64,000 bases of DNA from CAVRCA01 sp963719345 (GTDB lineage Bacteria > Pseudomonadota > Alphaproteobacteria > Acetobacterales > Acetobacteraceae): the NCBI GenBank assembly GCA_963719345.1, contig CAVRCA010000005.1, positions 388,691 through 452,690 of the forward strand. Reading direction: 5' to 3'. A program made the translations under genes and the position numbers. Shown piece by piece: positions 42,418-51,454 of this stretch (the first letter of the stretch is position 1; every line of letters begins with the position of its first letter). The notes beneath the pieces were generated by a model. That model was not told the DNA's origin, did not search any database, and saw nothing but the letters and a program-made list of their open reading frames with translations.

Positions 42418-43169
42418 GTGCAGCAACCAGCCTGCCGCTTGCTGCGCCCCTCAGCATGCAGGGCCGGCGCGCCCTGGTGACGGGAGCGGCCCGCGGCATC
42501 GGCCGCGCGACGGCGGTCGTCCTGGCGCAACTTGGCGCCGAGCTGGTCATCACCGACCTGCGCCCGCTCGGCGAGACGCGCGCCGAAATCGAGCGGCTTG
42601 ACGGACGATGCATCGCCATCGAAGGCGACCTCACCGACGATGCCTTCCTCGCCAGCCTGCTCGCCGGCGAGCGGCTGCACGCGCTGGCGCATTGCGCGGC
42701 GATCCTGGACGGCCGCCCGTGGCGCGAGGACGCGAACTGGAAGGACCGGTTTCACCGCGTCATGGACGTCAACGTGCGCGTGCCGTTGCAGCTCGCGGCA
42801 GGAGCCGTGGACCATATGGCCGGGCACGGCGGCGGCTCGATCGTGCTGATCGGCTCGGTGGCAGGGCGCTCCGGCGGAACCTCGCCCGCCACGCCGCCCG
42901 ACTACGCGGCCTCGAAAGGCGCGGTGCATGCGCTGATCCGGCTGCTTTCGCGCAACGCGGTCGGGCGCGGCGTGCTGGTCAATGGCGTCGCGCCCGGTCC
43001 GGTCGAGACGCCGATGACCCAAGGGTTTGATCTGGCGCCCCAGTTGCCGATGCGGCGCATGGGCAGGCCGGAGGAACTCGCCTGGGTCATCGCCTTCCTT
43101 TGCACGCCGGCGGCGAGCTACATGTCCGGCGCAGTGGTCGATGTGAACGGCGGCACCTACGTCGCCTGA
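42414..43169 (+). CDS. Short-chain dehydrogenase/reductase (SDR)
   Basis: A 251-residue classical SDR. The cofactor loop is RALVTGAARGIGRATAVVLA, NAG is replaced by HCAAIL, the catalytic Ser is in IVLIGSVAGRSGG and the Tyr/Lys pair in DYAASKGAVHALIRLL. The C-terminal YMSGAVVDVNGGTYVA is typical of FabG-like enzymes. The Asp after the second strand (VITDLRPL) suggests NAD preference. The start overlaps the upstream stop as ATGA, so translation is coupled. It probably oxidises a hydroxyacyl intermediate of the operon's pathway. Confidence 0.93.
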   Translation: MSAATSLPLAAPLSMQGRRALVTGAARGIGRATAVVLAQLGAELVITDLRPLGETRAEIERLDGRCIAIEGDLTDDAFLASLLAGERLHALAHCAAILDGRPWREDANWKDRFHRVMDVNVRVPLQLAAGAVDHMAGHGGGSIVLIGSVAGRSGGTSPATPPDYAASKGAVHALIRLLSRNAVGRGVLVNGVAPGPVETPMTQGFDLAPQLPMRRMGRPEELAWVIAFLCTPAASYMSGAVVDVNGGTYVA

Positions 43170-43192
43170 CGGCGCGAAACGGAGCACGGCAG

Positions 43193-43963
43193 ATGCCCAA
43201 GACACCCGACTATTTCCATGGCAAGACGATCATCATTACCGGTGCCGCCAGCGGCATCGGTCGGGCGACCGCGCTGATCTTCGCGCGCGAGGGCGCCAAC
43301 GTGGTCTGCGCCGACATCGACGCCGATGGCGCCCGTCGCACCGCTGATCAGGTCGTGCAGAACGGGGCCAAGGCGCTGGCCGTGACCACCGACGTGACCT
43401 CGCGCGAGCAGGTGACGGCGATGGTCCAGCGCGCCATCGAGACGTTCGGCACCGTGCATTTCGAGTTCAACTCGGCCGGCGCCGCGCTGCGCCGCGCCAA
43501 GTTCCTGGAAATCGACGATGCGCTTTTCCAGAAGACGTTCGACCTCAACGTCAAAGGCGTGTTGCATTGCATGCAGGCGATCCTGCCGCACATGCTGGCG
43601 AACGGGCACGGGGTCATCGTCAACGTCGCCAGCATGTCGCACAAGCGCGGCGGCCCCGGCACCTCCGTCCACTACGCCTCGTCCAAGGGAGCCGTGCTCA
43701 CGATGACGCTCGGCGTCGCCCGCGAGTTTGCCGACCGCGGCATCCGCTGTCTCTCGGTCTCTCCCGGACCGATCAACACGCCCTTCCAGTCGGCTGCCCA
43801 GACATCGCCCGAGATCGTGCAACGCTTCCTCGACGACGTGCCGATGAAGCGCTTCGGCGAACCCGAGGAGATCGGCGAGCTGGTCCTGTTCATGTGCTCG
43901 GATGCCTGCGGGTTCATGACCGCCGACACGGTGTACGTGAGCGGCGGCGGCGGCTGGCGGTAG
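43193..43963 (+). CDS. Short-chain dehydrogenase/reductase (SDR)
   Basis: A 256-residue classical SDR, distinct from its upstream neighbour. The cofactor loop is TIIITGAASGIGRATALIFA with Asp in VVCADIDADGARR (NAD type). The NAG motif appears as FNSAGAALRRAKF, the catalytic Ser in VIVNVASMSHKRGG, and the Tyr/Lys pair in VHYASSKGAVLTMTLG. It ends GFMTADTVYVSGGGGWR. GGAG is eight bases before the ATG. It is last in the five-gene catabolic operon and converges with a binding-protein gene, with three bases between stops. Confidence 0.93.
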   Translation: MPKTPDYFHGKTIIITGAASGIGRATALIFAREGANVVCADIDADGARRTADQVVQNGAKALAVTTDVTSREQVTAMVQRAIETFGTVHFEFNSAGAALRRAKFLEIDDALFQKTFDLNVKGVLHCMQAILPHMLANGHGVIVNVASMSHKRGGPGTSVHYASSKGAVLTMTLGVAREFADRGIRCLSVSPGPINTPFQSAAQTSPEIVQRFLDDVPMKRFGEPEEIGELVLFMCSDACGFMTADTVYVSGGGGWR

Positions 43964-43966
43964 GCT

Positions 43967-45559
43967 TCAGACCCGCCGCACGTTCCAGAACAGCACGAAC
44001 CCGTTCAGCACGCCGGTGAGCGAGTCGCGGTAGGCCGTGGCGGCGAGGCTCTGCCCGAGCGGGACGTAGGGCACGTCGACGAATGCCTGGAGCTGCATCT
44101 GGTCGGCGATCTTCTTCTGCGCGGCGGCATCCGGGGCGTCGATCCACTGCGACCGCAACTCCTCAAGTCTCGGGCTGGTCGGCCATCCCGGCACGCCACC
44201 CGCTTCGCCCTGGCCCCGGAGAAAAACGTGGCCGACCGGATTGAACTGGTCCAATCCGGCCCAGAACGTGTTGAACACGCTCCAGCCGCCCTGGTCGGTC
44301 GGGTCCTTCTTGGCGCGTCGCTGCACGACGGATCCCCAGTCCATCGCCTGGTAATCCACGTGGAGCCCGGCCTTCTGCATGGTGTCGGCGCACACGTCAG
44401 CCAATGCCTTCAGGATGGGGAAATCGGTGGGCGCCAGCAGCACAGTTTTTTCGCCCTTGTAGCCGGCAGCGGCGATCTCGCGCTTCACCGCATCGAAGTC
44501 GCGCGGGCCGCGAAAAACGTCGAGCCCAGCGTCCGAGGCCATCGGCGTGTTCGGACAGAACACGCCAGTCGGCACGTGCCACATCTTTTGATCATCGCCA
44601 GCCACCGCGACCACGTAATCGGTTTGGTTCACCGCCTTCAGCAGCGCCCGCCGGATCGCCGGATTGTTGAACGGGGCCGTCAAATGGTTCAGCCGCATGC
44701 AGCCGATCAATCCGGTCGGGTCCTGCACATCCACCTTGATGTGCCCGGTTTCGCGCAGCAGGGGCAGCATGTCGTTGGTCGGGTTTTCCCACCAGTCGAC
44801 CTCGTTGCTTTGCAGGGCGGCAACTGCCGTCGAGGGGTCCTGGATGACGTGCCATTCGACCCGGTCGAAGTGGACGATCTTCGGGCCGGCCGTCCAGTCG
44901 GGCGTGCCGTCCGTGCGCGGCTTGTAGTCGGCAAAGCGCTCATAGACGACGAGTTGTCCGGGCACCCGCTCGCGGGCGTTGAAGCGATACGGCCCGCTGC
45001 CCACCATGTCGGTGACTTGCGTGAAGGCGTCGGTCTGGGCCAGCCGCTCCGGCATCATCGCCGGAAAGTTGGTCGGCGACTTGCCGAGTGCGGTCGGCAG
45101 CAGACCGAGCGGCTTCTTCAGCCGGAACTGGATGGTTTTGTCGTCGGGCGCGCTGAGGTCGTCGGTGTAGGCCATCACGGTCTGCCCGTACGGGTCGCGC
45201 TTCGCCCAGCGCTTGATGCTGGCGACGCAGTCGCGCGCGAGGACGGGTTCGCCGTCGTGCCACTTCAGTCCGTTGCGCAAGCTGATCTTGGCCAGCTTGC
45301 CGTCGTTCTCGACGGCGTAACCCTCCGCCATCTGCGGCGAGGGTTTCAGCGCTCCGTCGGTGCCGAACAGCGTGTCGAAAACCATGTAGCCGTGATTGCG
45401 GGTGACGTAGGCCGTGGTCCAGATCGGATCGAGCACCGTCAGATCGGCCTGCGGGATGAACTTGAGGACGCGATTTTCCGCCGCGGCGCGCGCGAGACTT
45501 GGGGCGGCCAACGAGGCCGCGCCGGCACCGGCCGTCTTGAGAAACGTGCGTCGCTGCAT
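43967..45559 (-). CDS. ABC transporter substrate-binding protein, family 5 (peptide/nickel type)
   Basis: A 530-residue periplasmic receptor of the DppA/OppA fold. The export signal QRRTFLKTAGAGAASLAAPS fits a twin-arginine signal, ending near ARAAA. The mature part has LKFIPQADLTVLDPIWTTAY, LAKISLRNGLKWHDGEPVLA, VGSGPYRFNARERVPGQLVV and FNNPAIRRALLKAVNQTDY, all typical. I chose the ATG at 45559, nine bases after AGGA; 45568 would leave no spacing. No permeases or ATPases of this class lie nearby, although a remnant of an OppD-type ATPase is at 62.8 kb. The ligand is unknown. Confidence 0.92.
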   Translation of the reverse strand: MQRRTFLKTAGAGAASLAAPSLARAAAENRVLKFIPQADLTVLDPIWTTAYVTRNHGYMVFDTLFGTDGALKPSPQMAEGYAVENDGKLAKISLRNGLKWHDGEPVLARDCVASIKRWAKRDPYGQTVMAYTDDLSAPDDKTIQFRLKKPLGLLPTALGKSPTNFPAMMPERLAQTDAFTQVTDMVGSGPYRFNARERVPGQLVVYERFADYKPRTDGTPDWTAGPKIVHFDRVEWHVIQDPSTAVAALQSNEVDWWENPTNDMLPLLRETGHIKVDVQDPTGLIGCMRLNHLTAPFNNPAIRRALLKAVNQTDYVVAVAGDDQKMWHVPTGVFCPNTPMASDAGLDVFRGPRDFDAVKREIAAAGYKGEKTVLLAPTDFPILKALADVCADTMQKAGLHVDYQAMDWGSVVQRRAKKDPTDQGGWSVFNTFWAGLDQFNPVGHVFLRGQGEAGGVPGWPTSPRLEELRSQWIDAPDAAAQKKIADQMQLQAFVDVPYVPLGQSLAATAYRDSLTGVLNGFVLFWNVRRV

Positions 45560-45679
45560 GCAGGTCATTCCTGGCCAGTGTTGTGCTGATAGGTGATGGG
45601 CGACAAAGGTGAACGGCTCAACCGCCGATCCTGCCACCGCGGCCTGGCGGCCCGTCAAGCGTCTTCACCCTGAGAGCCC

Positions 45680-46450
45680 TCAGGGATCGAGGCGGATGCG
45701 CAACCCGGAGAGGATGACCATGTCCTCCGTCACCACCAGGCCGAGCGGGATCGCGGCGGCCCGGATCGCCTCGCGATCGGCCGGGCGCAGGTCGATGCCG
45801 GCCAGCCCTTCACCACGGCCGTCGGTCGCCGCGACGAAGCGGATAAAGCCGGCGTCAAGGTCGATCCGCGCCGCGCCCGACCGGTCGTGATGCAGCGGGC
45901 GATCGAGGATTTCCGCCCAGCGCGTCCCGAGTTCGGCGGGGTTGGCGGTCTGGATCTCGGCGCCGAGCAGGCTCTTCGTGCGCTCCGTCCGGACCGCGGA
46001 GTGCCAGTCCGGCCCGGCGGGATGATAGGGGCCACCCACCGCCTGCCCGCCGGCGGTCCAGTTGATCTCCAGCAAGGAGCCGCCGGTGTCCCGCGGATGC
46101 AGCTGCAACCCGCGATATTGCCCGGCATGGTTCAGCTCGTTGGCGACCCGTACGCCGAGGGCGCTCATCCGCCGTTCCCAAGGGGCGATGTCGTCGCAAT
46201 CGAGGATCACCATGTAGCCGCCCGCGCCGCCCCGCCGCGAAATGTAGCGGCCCGCCGCGGTGCCTTCCTCGATCGGCGCGACCACTTCGAGGAAACACGA
46301 GCCGACCGGCATCACGGCGTTCACCAAGCCGTACTTCGCTACCGCGTCGTCGCGGAAGCAGACCTCGAGGCCGAGCACGTCGCACAACGCGTGAACCGCC
46401 GGGTCCAATTCGGGTGCCACGAGGCAGATCTGCCGCAGGCGCAGCGTCAT
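45680..46450 (-). CDS. VOC family (glyoxalase-like) protein
   Basis: A 256-residue protein with two beta-alpha-beta-beta-beta modules of the vicinal oxygen chelate fold, matching the Glyoxalase_3-like type. The first module: LRLRQICLVAPELDPAVHAL, CDVLGLEVCFRDDAVAKYGL and VGSCFLEVVAPIEEGTAAGR. The second starts near SLLGAEIQTANPAELGTRWA. Candidate ligands are His in NELNHAGQYRGLQLHPRD and Glu in SLLEINWTAGG. Substrate unknown; such proteins include dioxygenases and isomerases. GGAGAAAG precedes the ATG. It is divergent from the MFS transporter gene and upstream of the family-5 binding protein on the same strand. Confidence 0.86.
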   Translation of the reverse strand: MTLRLRQICLVAPELDPAVHALCDVLGLEVCFRDDAVAKYGLVNAVMPVGSCFLEVVAPIEEGTAAGRYISRRGGAGGYMVILDCDDIAPWERRMSALGVRVANELNHAGQYRGLQLHPRDTGGSLLEINWTAGGQAVGGPYHPAGPDWHSAVRTERTKSLLGAEIQTANPAELGTRWAEILDRPLHHDRSGAARIDLDAGFIRFVAATDGRGEGLAGIDLRPADREAIRAAAIPLGLVVTEDMVILSGLRIRLDP

Positions 46451-46541
46451 CGTTCTTTCTCCTTCGGCTTGGGTGCGCACGATCACACGGGCGCTGGCAC
46501 CTGTCTCGCGTTTGCATCGCCCGCCGCGGATCAATACGGTG

Positions 46542-47819
46542 ATGCTCCTGTCCCGTTCCGCCGTGATGCCCCCCCACTCCAATTCCCTCGGCCGCCCTCG
46601 GCCACCGCGCTCTGGCGCCAAGAGCAGCTGGCTCATTCTGGCCGCCGCGTTCGCGACGTTCGCGGTCAGCGCCGGGCTCATGCAGTCCTACACCGTGTTC
46701 CTGGTCGCGTTCGTCCAGATTTTCGCCTGGAGCCGGGCCGAGACCTCCATCCCCTACTCGGTCTCCCAAATCGTCAGCGGCGTCAGCGCCCCGCTGGTCG
46801 GAGCTTTGGTCGACCGGCTCGGCTCGCAGCGCCTCGTGCTGCTGGGCGGCGGCCTGCTCGCCGTTGGATCGATCGGCAGCGCCTTCTCGGGCGCACTCTG
46901 GCAAGTCGTCGGACTCTATGGCGTGGTGATGACCATCGGCGCGAACTGCCTCGGCATGGTGGTCTTCGTGCCGCTGATCTCGCGTCACTTCGTGCAGCGG
47001 CGGGGCACGGCCGTCGCCGTCCTGCAATCGGCCAACGGCGCCGGGCGGGCACTCTCCGCTCCGTTCGCCCAGTTGCTGATATCGGGGTTCGGCTGGCGCA
47101 GCGCCTACACGGTCCAGGGCGTCGTGATGGCGATCCTCGTCGTGCCGCTGGCGATGCTGTTCCGCGGCGCCGATCGGGTCGCGCAGCCGGCTCCCCCGCC
47201 GCCCGCGGACGGACAGCCGGTGGCACGGCAGAACTGGACGCTGCGCGAGGCGATGCGCACGCCGCATTTCTGGCTGCTGTTCACCGTCTATCTCTGCACC
47301 GGCCTCGGCAGCTTCCTCGTCTCGCTGCATCAGCTCGCCTTTGCCGTCGATCACGGCTTCGACAAGCTCTACGCGACCTGGGTGCTGGGCATGGGCAGCC
47401 TGCTGGCGATGCCCGGCATCATCGTCACCGGCGTCATCTCCGACTACATCGGCCGCGAGGCGTCGGCGCTCATCGCCTACGGGGTCTCGATCGTCGGTGT
47501 CGTCTTCGCCCTGTTCATCACCGGCCCCGGCGATGCCTGGCTGCTCTGGCTGCACGCTTGCTTCTTCGGCCTGACCTGGGGCGCGCGCGGACCGGCGATC
47601 ACCGCCAAGACGGCCGACCTTTTCCCCGGCCCGCGGCTCGGCACGATCCTTGGCGTCATCACGCTCGGCACCGGCCTGGGCTCCGGCCTGGGCTCCTGGG
47701 GGGCCGGCTTCATCTTCGACGTGTCCGGCAGCTACCGACTGGCATTCCTGCTGTCGATCGCGTCCTACCTCACGGGCTGCGTGGCATTTTGGGCCCTCCG
47801 TCGGCCGCCGAGGCAGTAG
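46542..47819 (+). CDS. MFS transporter
   Basis: A secondary transporter of about 425 residues with twelve predicted membrane helices. LILAAAFATFAVSAGLMQSY starts the first helix. The loop 2-3 motif is APLVGALVDRLGSQRLVLLG, and the second half has MPGIIVTGVISDYIGREASA in the matching position. The fold resembles the oxalate/formate or monocarboxylate antiporter (OFA-like) branch. The start is uncertain: ATG 46542, 46566 and 46473 are all in frame, none with a strong ribosome-binding site. It is divergent from the VOC gene and 31 bases upstream of the glucoamylase gene. Confidence 0.88.
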   Translation: MLLSRSAVMPPHSNSLGRPRPPRSGAKSSWLILAAAFATFAVSAGLMQSYTVFLVAFVQIFAWSRAETSIPYSVSQIVSGVSAPLVGALVDRLGSQRLVLLGGGLLAVGSIGSAFSGALWQVVGLYGVVMTIGANCLGMVVFVPLISRHFVQRRGTAVAVLQSANGAGRALSAPFAQLLISGFGWRSAYTVQGVVMAILVVPLAMLFRGADRVAQPAPPPPADGQPVARQNWTLREAMRTPHFWLLFTVYLCTGLGSFLVSLHQLAFAVDHGFDKLYATWVLGMGSLLAMPGIIVTGVISDYIGREASALIAYGVSIVGVVFALFITGPGDAWLLWLHACFFGLTWGARGPAITAKTADLFPGPRLGTILGVITLGTGLGSGLGSWGAGFIFDVSGSYRLAFLLSIASYLTGCVAFWALRRPPRQ

Positions 47820-47850
47820 AACACCCGGCACATCAAGCCAGGAGACTCTC

Positions 47851-50232
47851 GTGCAGGAAGCACCTGGGCGGCCCGGGATCCCGTCGCGCTGGACGTCCAG
47901 CGACAAGGACGGCGTCGGCACCGCGCTCTCGCCGCTGAGCCGGGTCTGGTTCACCCTCAGCCACGGCATTCTCAACGAGGTCTACTACCCGAGGGTCGAT
48001 CAGGCCTGCATCCGCGACCTCGGGCTGCTGGTCACCGACGGGAGCGGGTTCTTCTCGGAGGAGAAACGGGACGCGCGCCATGAGGTCGCGGTACTGGAGC
48101 CTGGGGTTCCCGCCTATCAAGTGATCAACACGTGTCTCCAAAACCGCTATCGGATCACCAAGCGCATCGTCTCCGATCCCGACCGGGACGTGGTCCTGCT
48201 TTCAATCCGCTTCGAGGTGCTGTCCGGCGGCCCGTTGCGGCTGTTCGCGCTGCTCGCGCCGCACCTGGTCAACGGGGGCGCCAACAACACCGCCTGGGTG
48301 GGCGCGTACAAGGGAACCCCGATGCTGCTGGCCGAGGGCGACGGGACAGCCCTCGCCCTGGCGGCGTCGGTGCCGTGGCTGGCCCGCTCGGCCGGCTTCG
48401 TCGGCGTCAGCGACGGCTGGCAGGAGATCAGCCGTACGTTCGGCCTGAACACTCGCTACGACCGCGCGCAGGGCGGCAACGTGGCTCTCGCCGGCGAACT
48501 GGATTGCGCGGCGGCGTCCGGCGGCGAGATCGTGCTGGCGCTCGGGTTCGGGCGCTACTGGTCGGAAGCCGCGCTGCGCGCCCGGCTCAGCCTGGAGCAC
48601 GGGTTCGAGGCGGCCGGCGCGGCGTACGTCCAGGCCTGGCGGACGTGGCAGGCCTCACTGCTGCCGCTCGACCGGACGACCTCGAGGGGACACCACAGCT
48701 ACCGGATCAGCACCGCCGTCCTGCGTACCCACGAATCGCCGAGTTTTCCCGGCGGACTGATCGCCAGCCTCTCCATCCCGTGGGGCTTCAGCAAGGGCGA
48801 CGACGACCTCGGCGGCTATCACCTGATCTGGCCGCGGGACTTGGTTCAGACGGGCGGGGCGATGATCGCCTGCGGCGCCGGCGACGAGGCGTGCCGGGTG
48901 CTCTGGTACCTGCGGGCGATCCAGGAAGCGGATGGCAGCTGGCCGCAGAACGCCTGGCTCGACGGGGTGCCCTATTGGCACGGGGTCCAGCTTGACGAGT
49001 GCGCCTTCCCGATCCTCCTGGTCGATCTCGCGGCCCGCAACGCCGTGCTGACCGCCGACCATGTGGCCGGCTACTGGCCCATGATCCGCCGCGCCGCCGG
49101 TTTCGTGCTGGCGCACGGCCCGATCACGGGCCAGGACCGGTGGGAGGAGGACGCGGGGTTCTCGCCGTTCACGCTGGCCGTCGCCATCGCGGCCCTGCTG
49201 GTCGCGGCCGAACTGGCCGACACGCACGGCACGCCCGCCGAGGCGCGCCTGATGCGGGAGACGGCGGACGCGTGGAATGACGCCATCGAGGGCTGGACGC
49301 TCGCCAGCGGCACCGAGCTTGCGGCCAAAGCCGGGATAGCCGGCTATTACGTCCGCATCTCTCCGCCGGAGGGGGTCTCGGGCACGCTGGCGATCAAGAA
49401 CCGCCGCGCCAGCGACACGTTCTACCGCGCGGCGGACGTGGTCAGTCCCGATGCCCTCGCCCTCGTGCGCTTCGGCCTGCGGGCGGCGGACGACCCGCGC
49501 ATCCGCGACACCCTCCGCGTCATCGACACGCTGCTGAAGGTCGAGTTGCCCGCCGGCCCGTGCTGGTATCGCTACAACGGCGACGGCTATGGCGAGCACG
49601 AGGACGGGGCTCCGTTCGACGGGACGGGGATCGGCCGGCTCTGGCCGCTGCTGGCGGGCGAGCGGGCGCATTTTGCGCTGGCTGCCGGCGACCGGGCGGA
49701 AGCGGAGCGTCTGCTCGCCACCATGGAGGCGCTGACCGGCCACGGCGGCTTCATGCCGGAGCAGGTGTGGGATGCGGATGACATCCCGGCCCGCGAGTTG
49801 TTCCGCGGGCAGCCGAGCGGGTCGGCGATGCCGCTGGTCTGGGCGCATTCCGAGCACGTCAAGCTGCTCCGTTCGCTGGCGGATGGGCGGGTGTTCGACA
49901 TGCCGCCGCAGACGGTGGAACGCTACCAGCGCGACCAACGTGTCGGGCGTTGTGCCATCTGGCGCGAGGATCTGCCGCTGGCCGGCATTCCGGCCGGCCG
50001 GGTGCTGCGGATCGATCTGACCGAGCCCGCCCGGGTACGCTGGACCTCGGATGGCTGGAACACCGATAGCGACATCGATGCCGAGGATACCGGTCTTGGC
50101 CTGCACGTGGTCGAGTTGCCGACCCGCGATCTCAGGCCTGGGACCCAGCTCGCCTTCACCTGGCTCAGCCTGGCGACTGGCAACTGGGTGGGACGCAACT
50201 TCACCGTCGTGGTCGCGCCCGCACCGGGCTGA
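47851..50232 (+). CDS. Glucan 1,4-alpha-glucosidase (GH15 glucoamylase)
   Basis: A 793-residue glycoside hydrolase that releases glucose from alpha-glucans. An N-terminal beta-sandwich domain (DGVGTALSPLSRVWFTLSHG, ILNEVYYPRVD) leads to the alpha6/alpha6 barrel. Catalytic regions are GGYHLIWPRDLVQTGGAMIA, QDRWEEDAGFSPFTLAVAIA (general acid Glu) and PLVWAHSEHVKLLRSLADG (general base Glu). A C-terminal beta domain (VRWTSDGWNTDSDIDAEDTG) follows. The GTG at 47851 has AGGAG about eight bases upstream and no signal peptide follows, so it is probably cytoplasmic and acts on storage glucan or imported oligosaccharides. Confidence 0.95.
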   Translation: MQEAPGRPGIPSRWTSSDKDGVGTALSPLSRVWFTLSHGILNEVYYPRVDQACIRDLGLLVTDGSGFFSEEKRDARHEVAVLEPGVPAYQVINTCLQNRYRITKRIVSDPDRDVVLLSIRFEVLSGGPLRLFALLAPHLVNGGANNTAWVGAYKGTPMLLAEGDGTALALAASVPWLARSAGFVGVSDGWQEISRTFGLNTRYDRAQGGNVALAGELDCAAASGGEIVLALGFGRYWSEAALRARLSLEHGFEAAGAAYVQAWRTWQASLLPLDRTTSRGHHSYRISTAVLRTHESPSFPGGLIASLSIPWGFSKGDDDLGGYHLIWPRDLVQTGGAMIACGAGDEACRVLWYLRAIQEADGSWPQNAWLDGVPYWHGVQLDECAFPILLVDLAARNAVLTADHVAGYWPMIRRAAGFVLAHGPITGQDRWEEDAGFSPFTLAVAIAALLVAAELADTHGTPAEARLMRETADAWNDAIEGWTLASGTELAAKAGIAGYYVRISPPEGVSGTLAIKNRRASDTFYRAADVVSPDALALVRFGLRAADDPRIRDTLRVIDTLLKVELPAGPCWYRYNGDGYGEHEDGAPFDGTGIGRLWPLLAGERAHFALAAGDRAEAERLLATMEALTGHGGFMPEQVWDADDIPARELFRGQPSGSAMPLVWAHSEHVKLLRSLADGRVFDMPPQTVERYQRDQRVGRCAIWREDLPLAGIPAGRVLRIDLTEPARVRWTSDGWNTDSDIDAEDTGLGLHVVELPTRDLRPGTQLAFTWLSLATGNWVGRNFTVVVAPAPG

Positions 50233-50238
50233 GCGGGG

Positions 50239-50739
50239 TCAGCGCAACCGATCGCTGATCGCGTCGATGCCGGATTTGGCGCACGCTTCGTCCTTGTCGA
50301 AGCCGGGCGCTCCAGCCGCGCCGATCGCGCCCACCAGCGTGTCCCCGACGCGGATCGGCAGGCCGCCGCCCGCGAGCAGCAGGTGATCAAGGAAGCGCAG
50401 GCCGTTCGCCTCGGGATTCTTGACCGTCATCTCGTTCAGCCCCGAAGTCGGCGCCCGGAAGCTCGCCGCCGTGTAGGCCTTGCGGAACGCACTATCGAGC
50501 GTGTGTGCCCCGGCGCCGTCGCCGCGCACCATGGCCCGCGGCACGCCGTCCGCGTCGACCACGAACACGCTCTCCCGGTAGCCCTGGCCGGCGCACGCCG
50601 CCAGCGCGGCGCTCGCCGCCTGTTGCGCGACAGCCACCGGCAGATAAGGGGCCGTTGGCAGCGCTTCGGCGTGCGCAGCCCCTGCCAGGGCCAGACTTGG
50701 CAGCAGCATGCCAGCGAGAACGGTTGCGCGATTGACCAT
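50239..50739 (-). CDS. Exported GlcG/HbpS-family heme-binding-like protein
   Basis: A 166-residue protein with a signal peptide (MVNRATVLAGMLLPSLALAG, cleavage after AHA) and a DUF336/GlcG domain: AVAQQAASAALAACAGQGYR, ESVFVVDADGVPRAMVRGDG, AGAHTLDSAFRKAYTAASFR and GGGLPIRVGDTLVGAIGAAG. HbpS-type members bind heme or sense redox outside the cell; others are uncharacterised. The C-terminal GFDKDEACAKSGIDAISDRL is standard for the family. AGGA is eight bases before the ATG. It converges with the glucoamylase gene and is divergent from the phosphoesterase. Confidence 0.9.
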   Translation of the reverse strand: MVNRATVLAGMLLPSLALAGAAHAEALPTAPYLPVAVAQQAASAALAACAGQGYRESVFVVDADGVPRAMVRGDGAGAHTLDSAFRKAYTAASFRAPTSGLNEMTVKNPEANGLRFLDHLLLAGGGLPIRVGDTLVGAIGAAGAPGFDKDEACAKSGIDAISDRLR

Positions 50740-50857
50740 GGTGCGATCCTGATCTTTGTTGGTGAGACCAACCGATGTCGAGTATGGGCCGCCTGATGAA
50801 TGAACGACAGCGTTCGCCGGCAAGACGCGTTCGACTATCCACCCCGTCCGTTCCGGC

Positions 50858-51442
50858 ATGAGGATCGGCATTGTCTCGGACGTCCACTGCAACCTGTTCG
50901 GCTTGCAGCAGGCACTGGATGCGATGGGAGAGGTCGACGAAGTGCTGTGCCTCGGCGACAGCATCTTCCAGTACCGTTTCTCCAACGAAGTTGTCGCGCT
51001 GCTCAAGCGGAGCGGCGCGCACGTGATCCTCGGCAACCACGAGGAGGATTTTCTGGCGCCGCACGGCGTCCGCGCCCGTCAGCAGCCCTGGATCGACACG
51101 TCGCTGATGGCTTGGCTCGCCGAGCAGCCGCTCAGCCGGGAGTTTTCGTTTGCGGGCAAGAAGCTCCTCATGGTGCACTCGACGCCGTGGTCGCCGCGCG
51201 GCGATTACGTCTATCCGGAGAGCCCGAGCTTGCGGCGTTTTTCTGAGGTCGAGGCCGATTTCGTCCTGTACGGCCACACGCACACGCAGCTGGTCACGCG
51301 GGTCGGTCGCGCGCTGGTCATCAACCCGGGTTCTGCCGGCGACGCGCGCGATCATCGCAATGGCCGGCAACTGAGCTGTGCCGTGCTGGACCCGGCGACC
51401 GACGAGGTGCAGATCATCGACTTTCCGGATCGACGGCCCTGA
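50858..51442 (+). CDS. Metallophosphoesterase (YfcE/MJ0936-like)
   Basis: A 194-residue calcineurin-like phosphoesterase of the small bacterial type. Metal ligands are visible: D8 and H10 (IGIVSDVHCNL), D34 (VLCLGDSIF), N60/H61 (VILGNHEEDFLAPHG), the His in LLMVHSTPWSPRG, and the GHTH motif (VLYGHTHTQLVTRVG). RALVINPGSAGDARD is the family C-terminal strand. The substrate is likely a small phosphodiester or monoester. The ATG is at 50858, and the SMP-30-type gene follows after 12 bases, so the two are likely co-transcribed. Confidence 0.92.
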   Translation: MRIGIVSDVHCNLFGLQQALDAMGEVDEVLCLGDSIFQYRFSNEVVALLKRSGAHVILGNHEEDFLAPHGVRARQQPWIDTSLMAWLAEQPLSREFSFAGKKLLMVHSTPWSPRGDYVYPESPSLRRFSEVEADFVLYGHTHTQLVTRVGRALVINPGSAGDARDHRNGRQLSCAVLDPATDEVQIIDFPDRRP

Positions 51443-51454
51443 ACGGAGGACGCG

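Noticed and set aside
45668..45685. Hairpin CCCTGAG-AGCC-CTCAGGG as a terminator of the VOC gene
   Set aside because: The stem overlaps the VOC stop codon and has no T-run; too short to call.
47650..47850. Upstream extension of the glucoamylase
   Set aside because: It overlaps the MFS gene out of frame; GTG 47851 has AGGAG at proper spacing and glucoamylase similarity begins there.
45855..47975. 706-codon minus-strand frame across the VOC and MFS genes
   Set aside because: Antisense to the MFS gene and out of frame with the VOC gene; composition typical of spurious high-GC frames.
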